DNA of 64,000 nt from Pyxidicoccus caerfyrddinensis (GTDB lineage Bacteria; Myxococcota; Myxococcia; Myxococcales; Myxococcaceae). The stretch lies in NCBI RefSeq assembly GCF_010894405.1, contig NZ_JAAIYA010000008.1, positions 310,001 to 374,000 of the forward strand. The letters are read 5' to 3'. The translations under genes were made by a program, and so were the position numbers. Below, piece by piece: positions 38,599 to 47,730 of this stretch. Each line of letters starts with the position of its first letter. Positions within the stretch are counted from its first letter, which is position 1. A model generated the notes under the pieces. The model was not told the DNA's origin. It saw nothing but the letters and a program-made list of their open reading frames with translations, and made no database searches.

Positions 38599-38895
38599 TC
38601 ACTCCGCTTCGATGGCGCAGCCGCACCGCCTGCGGCACGTCGTTCCACCCGACACGATCTGCCCGGTCGAGTTGTCGCGGCAGAAGAGCGTCTCCTCCTC
38701 GTACCCCGAGGCACAGGTGCTCGACGTCTGGCCGGTACACACCCACGAGTACCCCAGGGACGTGGTGCCAAAGGGACATCCCGTCGGGCACAGCGCCTGC
38801 TCGGTGGACTCGAGCGACGCCTCCGCTCCGTCCGTGGCCGGGCCGCACGCCATCACACCCAATGCGAGGCAAACCGTCGCGAAGAGCTTCTTCAT
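38599..38895 (-). CDS. Small Cys-rich lipoprotein
   Basis: The 98-residue protein has a signal with lipobox GVMAC (Cys17), then a short acidic spacer. A mature domain follows with eight cysteines, including CPTGC and CRRRCGC, probably disulfide-linked outside the cytoplasm. GGAGGG lies about ten bases upstream of ATG 38895. The frame upstream is open, but only this start gives a lipoprotein. I do not recognise a family. Confidence 0.75.
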   Translation of the reverse strand: MKKLFATVCLALGVMACGPATDGAEASLESTEQALCPTGCPFGTTSLGYSWVCTGQTSSTCASGYEEETLFCRDNSTGQIVSGGTTCRRRCGCAIEAE

Positions 38896-38998
38896 GTCTG
38901 TCTTCCCTCCCTGGTGAGCCGTGGAAACAGGAAGGAATACACAAACATCGGATGGGAGGAATCCGTGAAACCCCATACACGGCACTCAACGACACACG

Positions 38999-39688
38999 TC
39001 AGAAGCGCCCCATCAACCCCAGGGTGCCACCGCGCGAGGACACGCCCACCGTGGGCGTCCACCACATGCCGGTGCCGCGAGACGACGCCGCGAGCGTGCG
39101 CGGCTCGGGCTGCGCCCAGGACGAGGTGACCTCATACGTGACGATGGACGTGGCCAGCGGGAGCACGATGAGCAGGGGAAACACCTGCTCCGCGCCGACG
39201 TCCGACATGTAGAGCCCCGCCGCCGCACTCCCCGCCAGCAACCCCAGCCCCACCGTGGGGAGGAAGCGTCCCCGCCCGTCCAGCAGCGAGCCCGAGCCAT
39301 ACACCCCCAGCGCCGCGCCGAGCGACCAGCCCACGAGCGCGCCACCCACCAGGCCCGAGCCGTCACAGACATCCCCGTCGCAGCCCAGCCCCCCGATGGG
39401 AAGCGTGGCCACCATGCCCACGAACGCGCCTCCCACGCCGCCCACCGCCCCGCCCATGGACTCGAGGAGCACGCGGCCCGCCACCCGTCCGGGAGGCTCC
39501 GGCGCCCACTCCACCTCCGCGGCCGGCCGCGAGGGCAGCGCCTCGGGCGGGACGGACTCCGCCGACTCCTCCTCGGCGACCTCCTCCACGCCGATGAGCG
39601 GCGGTGGCTGCAATGACTCGGTGGACTGGGCGAGCACCGCGCCCGGGAACAGTCCGAGCACGAGCAGCACGACACGGATGTCAGACAC
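38999..39688 (-). CDS. Gly-rich membrane or exported protein
   Basis: The 229 residues start at GTG 39688 with GGAG seven bases upstream. A signal peptide is cleaved near VLAQST. An acidic Pro/Glu linker (about 25-65) follows, then a glycine-rich hydrophobic region with several membrane-like stretches (GGAVGGVGGAFVGMVATLP, GLVGGALVGWSLGAALGVYG). The chain ends GLMGRF, which would suit an outer-membrane protein. It lies downstream of metH on the same strand but with its own ribosome-binding site. The function is unknown. Confidence 0.72.
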   Translation of the reverse strand: MSDIRVVLLVLGLFPGAVLAQSTESLQPPPLIGVEEVAEEESAESVPPEALPSRPAAEVEWAPEPPGRVAGRVLLESMGGAVGGVGGAFVGMVATLPIGGLGCDGDVCDGSGLVGGALVGWSLGAALGVYGSGSLLDGRGRFLPTVGLGLLAGSAAAGLYMSDVGAEQVFPLLIVLPLATSIVTYEVTSSWAQPEPRTLAASSRGTGMWWTPTVGVSSRGGTLGLMGRF

Positions 39689-39778
39689 GGGAACTCTCCA
39701 GCGGGGTGTGGCCCCTCTGGGCCAGAGAGGACGCGTGAACCCGGTGCAGCTTCCGAGCCACGCGCCGCCGTCACCCGC

Positions 39779-42700
39779 TCACGTCACGGAGAAGTACGAG
39801 GCCTGCGGGTGGTGGAAGACGATGGCGGACACCGAGGCCTCCGGCTCCATCATGCAGCCGTCGGTGAGCTGCACGCCGATTTCTTCCGGGCGCAGCGCGG
39901 CGAACAGCTTCGACTGGTCCTCCAGGCGCGGGCACGCGGGGTAGCCGAAGGAGTAGCGCTTGCCCGAGTACTCCGCGCGGAAGCGCTCCAGCATCGTCAT
40001 GTCCGGACGGTCCGGCGTGCCCCACATGCTGCGCAACTGCGTGTGCAGCAATTCCGCGTAGCCCTCCGCCGTCTCCAGCGCGAGCGCCTGCACCGCGTGC
40101 ATCTTCAGGAACTCGCCCTTCGCCTTCAGCTCCTCCGCCAGCTCGCGGATGCCCGCGCCCGCGGTGACGACGAACATGGCCACGTTGTCGCGCGGCTTGC
40201 CGCCCTCCAGCGGCCGCAGGTAGTCCGCCAGGCACAGCCCGCCCTCGCGGTCCTGCCGGGGGAAGTCGAAGGACGCCGCCTCCTTGCCGGTATTCCCGTC
40301 GAAGAGCACCACCCGGCTGCCGTCGCTGCCCGCCTGGAAGAACTGGAAGACGGAGCGCGCGTGCATGAGCCCGCCGCGCAGCACGCCCTTCAGTTCCTCC
40401 ACCGCCTCCTTCAGCGCCAGCGCCTTGCGCCCCTCCTCCGTCTTCGCCAGCTCCGCCTCGGCCGGCGTGCCCAGCGCGCGCGACGAAGAGCGCAGACCCA
40501 GGTGCCGCCCGTACAGCATCACCGGGTTGATGAACTTCCAGATGTGGTCCAGCGGCGTGTTCGTCAGCACGTGCCGCTCGAAGTCCGGCGCCTTGGGCAC
40601 CGTCTCCAGCACCTGGATTTCGGCGCTGCGTCCGCGCGACACGGGCGCCGCTGCAACCGGGCGCTCCTTCACCTCTTGCGCCAGCTTCTCGCGGCGCACG
40701 GCCAGGTCGCCGCGCAGCTTCTCGTGCGCGCCCGGGTCCACGATCTGCTTCGCCAGGTCCAGGCCGCTCATCGCGTCCTGCGCGTAGGCCACCGTGCCGC
40801 CGCCGTAGGCCGGGGCGATGTTGCGGTCCACGAAGTTGCGGCTGAGCGCCGCGCCGCCCACCAGAATCGGCGTCTCCACGCCGGCCCGCTTCAAGTCTTC
40901 GGCCGTCGCCACCATCTGGTGCGCGCTCTTCACCAGCAGGCCCGACAGGCCGAGGATGTCCGGCCGGTGCTCGCGCACCGCCTGCACCAGCTGCTCGGGC
41001 GGCACCTTGATGCCCAGGTTCACGACGTGGAAGCCGTTGTTGGCGAGGATGATTTCCACCAGGTTCTTCCCGATGTCGTGCACGTCGCCCTTCACCGTGG
41101 CGAGCACCACCTTGCCGCGCATGGCCGCCTGGGCCTTGCTCATGTGCGGCTCCAGGTGGTTCACCGCGGCCTTCATCGACTCGGCGCTCTGGAGCACCTC
41201 CGCCACAATCAGCTCGTTGGCGGCGAAGAGGCGGCCCACCTCGTCCATGCCCTTCATCAGCGGGCCGTTGATGATTTCCAGCGGCGCGTACTTCTTCATC
41301 GCCTCATCCAGGTCCGCGGTGAGGCCGTCGCGCGTGCCCTCGATGATGTAGCGCTGCAGCCGCTCTTCCAGCGGCAGGCTGCTGACGGCCGCGCGGGCCG
41401 GCTTGCGCTCGCGGAAGTGCGCGGCGAAGGGCGTCACCGGGTCCGTGCCGCGGTTGTAGAGCAGGTCCTCCGCCAGCTTGCGCTCCTCCTCCGGCAGCGA
41501 GGCGTAGCGCTCCAGCTTCTCCGAGTTGACCAACGCCATGTCCAGGCCCGCCTGGACGCAGTGGTACAGGAAGACGGAGTTGAGCACCTCGCGGCCTGCG
41601 GTGGGCAGGCCGAAGGACACGTTGGAGATGCCCAGCACCGTCTTGCAGCGCGGGAAGCGCTCCTTGATGAGGCGCACGCCCTCAATCGTCTCCACGCCGC
41701 TGCCCGTGTACTGCACGTCGCCGGAGGCGCACGGGAAGACGAGCGGGTCGAAGTAGAGGTCCTCCGGCTTCATGCCGTACTTCTTCGTGAGCAGCTCGTA
41801 CGAGCGCTCCGCCACCTCCAGCTTGCGCTGGCGCGGAACGGCCATGCCCACCTCGTCGATGCAGCCCACCACCAGCGCCGCGCCGAAGCGGCGCGCCAGC
41901 GGCACCACCTTCTCGAAGCGCTCCTCGCCGTCCTCCAGGTTGACCGAGTTGATGATGGCCTTGCCCTGGCTGTACGTGAGCGCCATCTCGATGACACGCT
42001 CGTCCGTGGAGTCGATCATCAGGGGCACGCGCACCTTCTTGACGACCACCTCCAGGAAGTTGCGCATGTCCTCCAGCTCTTCGCGGTCCGGGTTGGCGAG
42101 GCAGATGTCGATGACCTGCGCGCCCCGCTTCACCTGCGCGCGAGCAATCTCGGACGCGTCGTCGAGCTGGCCCGCGACGATGAGCTCCTTGAACTTCTTG
42201 CTGCCGATGACGTTGGTGCGCTCGCCGACGATGAGCGGGCGCTCGTCGTCCTTCACCTCCAGGTAGTCCACGCCGGACAGCGAGGCGCGGGGCCGGGGCG
42301 AGGCATTCCGGGGCTTGAGCCCCTTCACCGCCTGCGAGAGCGTCTCGATGTGGCCCGCGTGCGTGCCGCAACAGCCACCCACCACGTTGAGCCAGCCCTG
42401 CTCACAGAAGCGCTTGAGCGAGCGGGCAATCATGTCCGGCGTCTCGAGGTAGTGGCCGTTCTCGTCCGGCAGGCCCGCGTTGGGCACGCACGACACGGGG
42501 AACGGGCTCATCGCGGACAGCGAGCGCAGGTGGTCCGTCATGAAGTCCGGGCCCGTGGCGCAGTTGAGCCCGAGGTACAGGAGGTCCGCATGCTCCAGCG
42601 ATGCGGCGAGGCTCTCCACGCTCTGCCCCGCGAGCATGGTGCCCATGGGTTCAATCGTGCCGGACACCGCCACCGGCAGCGAGTAGCCCAACTTGCGGAA

Positions 42701-43294
42701 GGCCTGCTCGATTCCGAGGAGCGCCGCCTTCACGTTGCGCGTGTCCTGCGCCGTCTCCACCAGCAGGTAGTCCGAGCCGCCGAGCGCGAGCCCCTCGGCC
42801 TGCACGGCGAAGTTCTGCACCAGCTCCTCGAAGGTGATGCCGCCGGTGACGCTGATGGCCTTGGTGGTGGGGCCAATGGAGCCCGCCACCCAGCGCATGC
42901 GGCCGTCCTTCGCCTCGGCGGCGGCGGCGGCGTTGCGCGCGAGCCGGGAGGCGACTTCGTTGATTTCGAGCGCCTTGTGTCCCAGGCCGAACTCGTTGAG
43001 CACCAGCGGCGTGGCGCCGAAGGTGTCCGTCTCCGTCACGTCCGCGCCCGCCGCGAAGTAGCGCGCGTGGATGCTCTCCACGAGCTCGGGCCGGGTGAGG
43101 ACGAGATTCTCGTTGCAGCCCTCGTACTCCGCGCCTCCGAAGTCCGCCGCCTTGAGGTCGTGGTTCTGGAGCAGCGTGCCCATGGCGCCGTCCAGCACCA
43201 GCACGCGCTCGCGCATGGCGGTGCGCAGGGCCTCCACGCGGCGGCCGTTCTCACCAGAAGGGGGAGGCAGTGCGGCGGGCAGGTGGCTCGTCAT
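39779..43294 (-). CDS. metH: Cobalamin-dependent methionine synthase
   Basis: MetH transfers the methyl group of 5-methyltetrahydrofolate through cobalamin to homocysteine. The 1171 residues have all four modules. The homocysteine/zinc domain has LDGAMGTLLQ, LNCATGPD and GGCCGTHAGHI (Cys ligands). The pterin-binding domain has GERTNVIGSKKFKELI. The cobalamin domain has GDVHDIGKNLVEIIL with the axial His near residue 737. The C-terminal activation domain has the YSGKRYSFGYPACP SAM-binding motif. Its ATG at 43294 overlaps the stop of the ArsR-methyltransferase gene (ATGA), so the two are coupled and presumably co-regulated. Confidence 0.98.
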   Translation of the reverse strand: MTSHLPAALPPPSGENGRRVEALRTAMRERVLVLDGAMGTLLQNHDLKAADFGGAEYEGCNENLVLTRPELVESIHARYFAAGADVTETDTFGATPLVLNEFGLGHKALEINEVASRLARNAAAAAEAKDGRMRWVAGSIGPTTKAISVTGGITFEELVQNFAVQAEGLALGGSDYLLVETAQDTRNVKAALLGIEQAFRKLGYSLPVAVSGTIEPMGTMLAGQSVESLAASLEHADLLYLGLNCATGPDFMTDHLRSLSAMSPFPVSCVPNAGLPDENGHYLETPDMIARSLKRFCEQGWLNVVGGCCGTHAGHIETLSQAVKGLKPRNASPRPRASLSGVDYLEVKDDERPLIVGERTNVIGSKKFKELIVAGQLDDASEIARAQVKRGAQVIDICLANPDREELEDMRNFLEVVVKKVRVPLMIDSTDERVIEMALTYSQGKAIINSVNLEDGEERFEKVVPLARRFGAALVVGCIDEVGMAVPRQRKLEVAERSYELLTKKYGMKPEDLYFDPLVFPCASGDVQYTGSGVETIEGVRLIKERFPRCKTVLGISNVSFGLPTAGREVLNSVFLYHCVQAGLDMALVNSEKLERYASLPEEERKLAEDLLYNRGTDPVTPFAAHFRERKPARAAVSSLPLEERLQRYIIEGTRDGLTADLDEAMKKYAPLEIINGPLMKGMDEVGRLFAANELIVAEVLQSAESMKAAVNHLEPHMSKAQAAMRGKVVLATVKGDVHDIGKNLVEIILANNGFHVVNLGIKVPPEQLVQAVREHRPDILGLSGLLVKSAHQMVATAEDLKRAGVETPILVGGAALSRNFVDRNIAPAYGGGTVAYAQDAMSGLDLAKQIVDPGAHEKLRGDLAVRREKLAQEVKERPVAAAPVSRGRSAEIQVLETVPKAPDFERHVLTNTPLDHIWKFINPVMLYGRHLGLRSSSRALGTPAEAELAKTEEGRKALALKEAVEELKGVLRGGLMHARSVFQFFQAGSDGSRVVLFDGNTGKEAASFDFPRQDREGGLCLADYLRPLEGGKPRDNVAMFVVTAGAGIRELAEELKAKGEFLKMHAVQALALETAEGYAELLHTQLRSMWGTPDRPDMTMLERFRAEYSGKRYSFGYPACPRLEDQSKLFAALRPEEIGVQLTDGCMMEPEASVSAIVFHHPQASYFSVT

Positions 43295-44187
43295 GATGGT
43301 TTGACTCCGGTCAGCAGGAAGACGCGGAAGGGACTGGCCCCGTCGCGCGCGTGCGTGTCGCGGGTAAGGGACGTGAAGCCGGCCTCGCGCAGGGCGGCTT
43401 CGAGAGACTCGGGCGCGAAGCCCAGGTGCCGGTGGCCCAACCGCTCCAGCACCCAGCGCTCCTCGTGCGGCATCAGCTCCAGCAGCACCAGCCGGCCGCC
43501 CGGCTTGAGCAGGCGGGCGGCCTCGGCCAGCGCCGCCTCGGGGGACTCCACGTGGTGGAGGCTCTGCGAAATCACGACGAGGTCCATCCGCCCCGCCTTC
43601 AACGACAGGCGCTGCAGGTCCTCGCACAGGAAGGTGATGTTGGAGCGCGCCTCGCGGCCGGCGCGCTCGCGGGCCTGCACCAGCGCGTCCGCGTTCTGGT
43701 CGATGGCCCACACGTGCCGCGCCCACCGCGCAATCGCCACGCTCAGCACGCCGGTGCCACAGCCGAAGTCCGCCACGTCCAGCGGCGGCAAGAGCGACGC
43801 CAGCGCCCCGGCCCACAGGAACCACGACTGGCCCGGCTCCAGGAGCCGCTCGTTGAGCGCCTGCCTGTCCTCGCGCGCGCGCAGCAAATCCTTCAGTCGC
43901 GCCGAGTCCCCCGCCGCGTCGTCCGCCTCGCGCGCCAGCCGGATGAGCGGCCAGCGCGAGTCCTGCTGCTCCAGCGCCAGCGAGTAGTAGCTGAAGCCCG
44001 CCTGCCGCTCCTCACGCAGGAGCCCCAGGCCCTTGAGCTTGCCCAGGTGGTGCGACACCGACGACTGCGCCACGCCCACGAGGGACACCAGCTCCGTCAC
44101 GTTCAACGGGGCCTCGGCCACCAACCGCAGGATGCGCAGGCGCGTCGGGTCTCCGAGCACCCGGAATGACTGGGACAGCTCCTCCAT
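43291..44187 (-). CDS. ArsR-type repressor fused to SAM methyltransferase domain
   Basis: The 298 residues have an N-terminal winged helix (about 1-90) with FRVLGDPTRLRILRLV and the recognition helix QSSVSHHLGKLKGLG. A Rossmann methyltransferase domain (about 130-260) follows with VADFGCGTGVLSVAIARWA, IDQNADALVQA and LLKPGGRLVLLEL. ArsR proteins of this fused layout near methionine genes have been described as SAH-responsive regulators (SahR) in Proteobacteria. By analogy this one may sense SAM or SAH and repress metH. It lacks the metal-binding Cys pair of arsenic sensors. The start ATG lies inside a 26-bp imperfect palindrome, suggesting autoregulation. Confidence 0.88.
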   Translation of the reverse strand: MEELSQSFRVLGDPTRLRILRLVAEAPLNVTELVSLVGVAQSSVSHHLGKLKGLGLLREERQAGFSYYSLALEQQDSRWPLIRLAREADDAAGDSARLKDLLRAREDRQALNERLLEPGQSWFLWAGALASLLPPLDVADFGCGTGVLSVAIARWARHVWAIDQNADALVQARERAGREARSNITFLCEDLQRLSLKAGRMDLVVISQSLHHVESPEAALAEAARLLKPGGRLVLLELMPHEERWVLERLGHRHLGFAPESLEAALREAGFTSLTRDTHARDGASPFRVFLLTGVKPS

Positions 44188-44212
44188 ATCGTCGCATCAA
44201 CATACGTCGATA
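44187..44212. promoter_or_regulatory. Imperfect palindrome, candidate operator of arsR-metH
   Basis: From 44187 to 44212 the two halves TATCGTCGCATCA and TGTATGCAGCTAT-type arms match at 9 of 13 positions when folded (TATCG at each end). A second dyad ATCAACAT/ACGTCGAT lies inside. It begins at the first base of the regulator's start codon. ArsR-family operators are imperfect inverted repeats of this size, so this is a good candidate site; no binding is shown. Confidence 0.5.
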
Positions 44213-44283
44213 CTCCGACAACCGCCAGCACTCTCTAGACGCATCGCGTTGCCTGATTCCGGACAGTGGCGTACATCCTGGGA

Positions 44284-45162
44284 ATGGCCTCTCCCACCCT
44301 GCACCAGCTCCTCGATGGAAAGCGGTTCGGCCTGGTCCTCTCCGCGGGCTACTTCGGCTTCTATGGGCACGCCGGCTTCCTCAAGGGGCTGGCGGCCTCG
44401 GGGCTCAGGCCCCAGGTGTACGCGGGCACCTCCGCCGGCGGCATGGTGGCGGCGTACGCGGCGGCGGGCATCCCCGTGCACGCGATTGAGGAACTGGTGC
44501 TGCGGCAGACGCGCGCCAACTTCTGGGACCCGGATCCGATTGGCGCGGTGCTGAACGCGGATGCCATCGGCCACGGGATGACGGGCCTGCTCAAGGGTGA
44601 GCGCTTCCGGAGGCTGCTGGAGGACACGCTGGCGGTGCGCAGCTTCGAGGACCTGCCGCACCCGCTGCTGCTGGTGGCGTCCAACCTCACGCTGGGCCGG
44701 CACGAGGTCTTCACCTCGGGCGAGCTGGCCCCGCGCGTCCACGCCACCTGCGCGTACCCGGGCCTGTTCCGCGCGGTGCCACTGGAGGGCAACCTGTACT
44801 GGGACGGCGGACTGGTGGACAAGGCGCCCGCGCTGTCGCTCAACGAGAGCGCGGTGGGGAAGGACCTGGACGCCATCCTCGTGCACTTCCTGCCCAGCCG
44901 GACGCGCAAGGTGGTGGGTGGGCCCATGGCGTACGCGCAGGGGCTGGCGTCGGGCTCGGCGGCGCTCCGGAGAGACCACTTCCGGCTCCAGCTCACCGTG
45001 CTGGAGCAGCGGCAGGTGCCCGTCTACGTCGTCGTGTCCAACCTGCCGCCGGTGACGCCGACGACGATGGAGCGCGGCTTCGACGCGCTGGACCAGGCGC
45101 GCCTGTCCGCCGAGCGCGCCCTGGCGCGGCCTCCGGTGCCCTTCGCGCAAGCGGAGTGGTGA
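44284..45162 (+). CDS. Patatin-like phospholipase
   Basis: This is a serine lipase of the patatin family, which uses a Ser-Asp dyad. The 292 residues show the glycine-rich oxyanion loop LVLSAGYFGFYGHAGFL, the nucleophile motif GTSAGG and the catalytic Asp in DGGLVDKAP. ATG 44284 was chosen over an in-frame GTG at 44266. There is no signal peptide. It is divergent from the arsR-metH operon with about 96 bases between starts, so the palindrome there could also affect it. Confidence 0.9.
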   Translation: MASPTLHQLLDGKRFGLVLSAGYFGFYGHAGFLKGLAASGLRPQVYAGTSAGGMVAAYAAAGIPVHAIEELVLRQTRANFWDPDPIGAVLNADAIGHGMTGLLKGERFRRLLEDTLAVRSFEDLPHPLLLVASNLTLGRHEVFTSGELAPRVHATCAYPGLFRAVPLEGNLYWDGGLVDKAPALSLNESAVGKDLDAILVHFLPSRTRKVVGGPMAYAQGLASGSAALRRDHFRLQLTVLEQRQVPVYVVVSNLPPVTPTTMERGFDALDQARLSAERALARPPVPFAQAEW

Positions 45163-45168
45163 GGCGCT

Positions 45169-47730
45169 TCAGGGGATGTAGAGCTCCGCCCCCGTGTCGT
45201 TGGTGCCGCCCGTGACGAGCACCCTTCCGGTGGGGAGCAGCAATGCGCGGTGACCGCTGCGTCGCTCCCCGACAGTCTTGCTCGTGGGAGTCCAGTGCCC
45301 CGTGGCCGGGTCATGAATCTCCGAGGTGAAGTTGGTGTAGTAGTTGGGGCTTCCTCCCGGCTTGGTGGTCCCCCCAATCACCATCACTCTTCCACCTGGA
45401 AGGAGCACGGCGGCGTGGTCATGACGTCCAGAGAGCATGAAGCCTCCGGCGGTCATGTTGCTCAAGGCAGTCCATTGGCCACTCTCGGAAGCGTAGGAAT
45501 CCGTGGCCTCGAGAGAGTGCGCGGCGAGAAGCTCATTGCTCGAGCCGGGCAGGACCCGAAAGCCTCCGGCCACGAAGACCTGGCCCGAGGGCAGCAACGT
45601 GGCAGTGTGCGCACTCCGGGGCAGGCGCATGGAGGTGGCTTGAGTCCAGCTCCCATTCTCCACCTCGTCATAAATCTCCGCGGTGGCGAGGTACGTCTTT
45701 CCGCTCTGGCCGCCCGTGACCAGCACCTTCCCTGAAGGCAGCAGCGTCGCCGCATGGGCAGTGCGTCCCTCCGCCATGCTCGTCGTATAGGCCCAGGTTC
45801 CAGCGTCCGGGTCGTACAGCTCCGCCGACGCGAAGCCTCCCGTTCCACCGGTGACGAGCACCCGGCCCGAGAGCAGCAACGTCGCCGTGTGGCTGCTACG
45901 GTTCAGACTCATGAGGCCGCTCGCGGTCCAGCTCCCGGAGCCCGGGTCGTACACCTCCGAGGGGACATTCTCCGCCGTGCCTCCCGTCACGAGCACCCGC
46001 CCCGAAGACAGCAGCGTGGCCGTATGGCTCTCACGCGGAGTGGCCATGTCACCCGTGCGAGACCACCGACCCGTGAGCGGATCGAACAGCTCCGCGGTGG
46101 CGAGCCGTGCACCGGTGGAATCCACCCCGCCTGTGACGAGGACCTGGCCGGAGGTCAGCAGCGTCATCGTGTGGCGCTTGCGCACCGAGCCCATGCCGTT
46201 CGTGCGCTTCCAGACGCCAGTGCCTGGCTCGTAGCGCTCCACGCCCGTCACCCCTCCGCCCAGGACCAACGCATCCCCTTGTGGAATGGTGAAGGCCGCA
46301 TGGCCCGTGCGCGACGCGGCCATTCCCGGCGCGGAGCTCCACGCATCGCGTTCCGGGTCATACAGCTCCGCGGTCCGCAGCGGATTGCCATAGCTGCCGC
46401 CGGTGACCAGCACCTTTCCCGAGCCCAGGAGACTGGCACCGTGGCCGGTGCGCCCCGGGGACGCCATGGCACGGATGGACGACCAGGTGCGCGATGACGG
46501 GTCATAGAGCTCTCCCGTGGTGAGGGGCGCGGTTGCACCGGTGCCCGCGAGCACCAGCACCTTGCCCGAGCCCAGCAGGGTGGCCGAGTGGCCCGCGCGC
46601 CGGGCCTGGGCCATGGAGCCAGTGGAGGACCAGGTGCCCGTGCCCTCGTACGGGTCAAACAGCTCCGCGGTGGCGAGGAACTCCGAGGCCGGCGCCCCCC
46701 CGCTACCGAAGTACGTCCGGGTTCCCCCCACGGCCAGCACCCCGCCGCCCGCCAGGACGGTCAGCGTGTGGCCATGACGGGCCTGAAGCAGCGACCCCGT
46801 CGCGGACCACGTGCCCGCGCTCGGGTCGTACAACTCCGCGGTGTTGAGCGAGACGATGGCTCCCCAGCCCCCCGCCACCAGCACCTTCCCGTTCATCAAT
46901 CGGACGGCCGAGTGGAAGTACCGGCCATTGGCCATGACGCCTGTCTGGGTCCAGGTTCCCGTGCTCGGGTCGTAGAGCTCGGCGGACGTCAGGGGGCCAC
47001 TGGAGTTGCTCCCGCCCGCGACCAGCACCTGCCCCGTGGACAGCAGTGTCGCGCTGTGGCCCGAACGCGCCACCGTCATTGCGCTGGTGGGGGAGACGGT
47101 GCCTGCCACGGGGTCATAGAGCTCCGCGGAGGTCAGGGTGGTGCTCCCGTCGAGGCCGCCCACCACCAGGATCCTGCCGTCGTACAGCATGGTGGCGGTG
47201 AAGCGCTCACGGCTGACGGACAGGGTGCCCGCGGGCTTCCAGGCCGGGCAGTCCGGTACCCCACCGACGAGGAACCGGACCGGGGTGAAAGGTCCCAGGG
47301 AGTGGGTGATGGTGGCCGTGACGAAGGGCGGTGTCCCGTCGGGAAGGCAGTCCGGAGCCGTCCACTGGATGCGGCTGGTGGTCGCGCCGTCTTCCTGCAC
47401 GCCCAGCGAGCCCGAGGTGGCGGACCACTCGAAGCGCAGGCTGCCTGCCGGAGGCGTCTCCGTTGCGACCTGGAACGTGAGCGTGCCTCCCCCCTGGGTC
47501 ATGGGCATCAGCGGCTGGGTATTCGTCACTCGCGGCGGGCCGCCTGCGTCCGGCGCAGTACCCGCGTCCGGCGCGGCTGGCCCCGCGCCCGCATCCGGGT
47601 CTTCGTCCCCTCCGATGCTTGTCCCGCAGCGCGCAGGAAACCGTTCGCAGAGTTCCTGCTTCTCCACGTCGAAGTCGGCACAGCCCGTGCCCAGCAACAC
47701 CAGCACGGCCCACAGCGGGAGCGTCCTCAC
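45169..47730 (-). CDS. Kelch-repeat lipoprotein
   Basis: The 853 residues start at GTG 47730, with GGGAGG five bases upstream, and carry a lipoprotein signal with lipobox LGTGC. A short Cys-containing spacer and a Pro/Ala/Gly linker (about 40-70) follow. A beta-sandwich-like domain comes next, and then about 13 kelch motifs of the form ELYDPxTGTW and HSATLLxxGxVLVxGG. Thirteen blades would fill two propellers. It is probably an exported adhesive or surface scaffold; the target is unknown. The start overlaps the stop of the TPR-like gene (GTGA), so both are translated together. Confidence 0.88.
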   Translation of the reverse strand: MRTLPLWAVLVLLGTGCADFDVEKQELCERFPARCGTSIGGDEDPDAGAGPAAPDAGTAPDAGGPPRVTNTQPLMPMTQGGGTLTFQVATETPPAGSLRFEWSATSGSLGVQEDGATTSRIQWTAPDCLPDGTPPFVTATITHSLGPFTPVRFLVGGVPDCPAWKPAGTLSVSRERFTATMLYDGRILVVGGLDGSTTLTSAELYDPVAGTVSPTSAMTVARSGHSATLLSTGQVLVAGGSNSSGPLTSAELYDPSTGTWTQTGVMANGRYFHSAVRLMNGKVLVAGGWGAIVSLNTAELYDPSAGTWSATGSLLQARHGHTLTVLAGGGVLAVGGTRTYFGSGGAPASEFLATAELFDPYEGTGTWSSTGSMAQARRAGHSATLLGSGKVLVLAGTGATAPLTTGELYDPSSRTWSSIRAMASPGRTGHGASLLGSGKVLVTGGSYGNPLRTAELYDPERDAWSSAPGMAASRTGHAAFTIPQGDALVLGGGVTGVERYEPGTGVWKRTNGMGSVRKRHTMTLLTSGQVLVTGGVDSTGARLATAELFDPLTGRWSRTGDMATPRESHTATLLSSGRVLVTGGTAENVPSEVYDPGSGSWTASGLMSLNRSSHTATLLLSGRVLVTGGTGGFASAELYDPDAGTWAYTTSMAEGRTAHAATLLPSGKVLVTGGQSGKTYLATAEIYDEVENGSWTQATSMRLPRSAHTATLLPSGQVFVAGGFRVLPGSSNELLAAHSLEATDSYASESGQWTALSNMTAGGFMLSGRHDHAAVLLPGGRVMVIGGTTKPGGSPNYYTNFTSEIHDPATGHWTPTSKTVGERRSGHRALLLPTGRVLVTGGTNDTGAELYIP

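Noticed and set aside
39809..43987. 1392-codon plus-strand open frame opposite metH
   Set aside because: Mirror image of metH in a codon-biased genome; no domain, and composition typical of antisense frames (Arg, His, Leu, Val runs).
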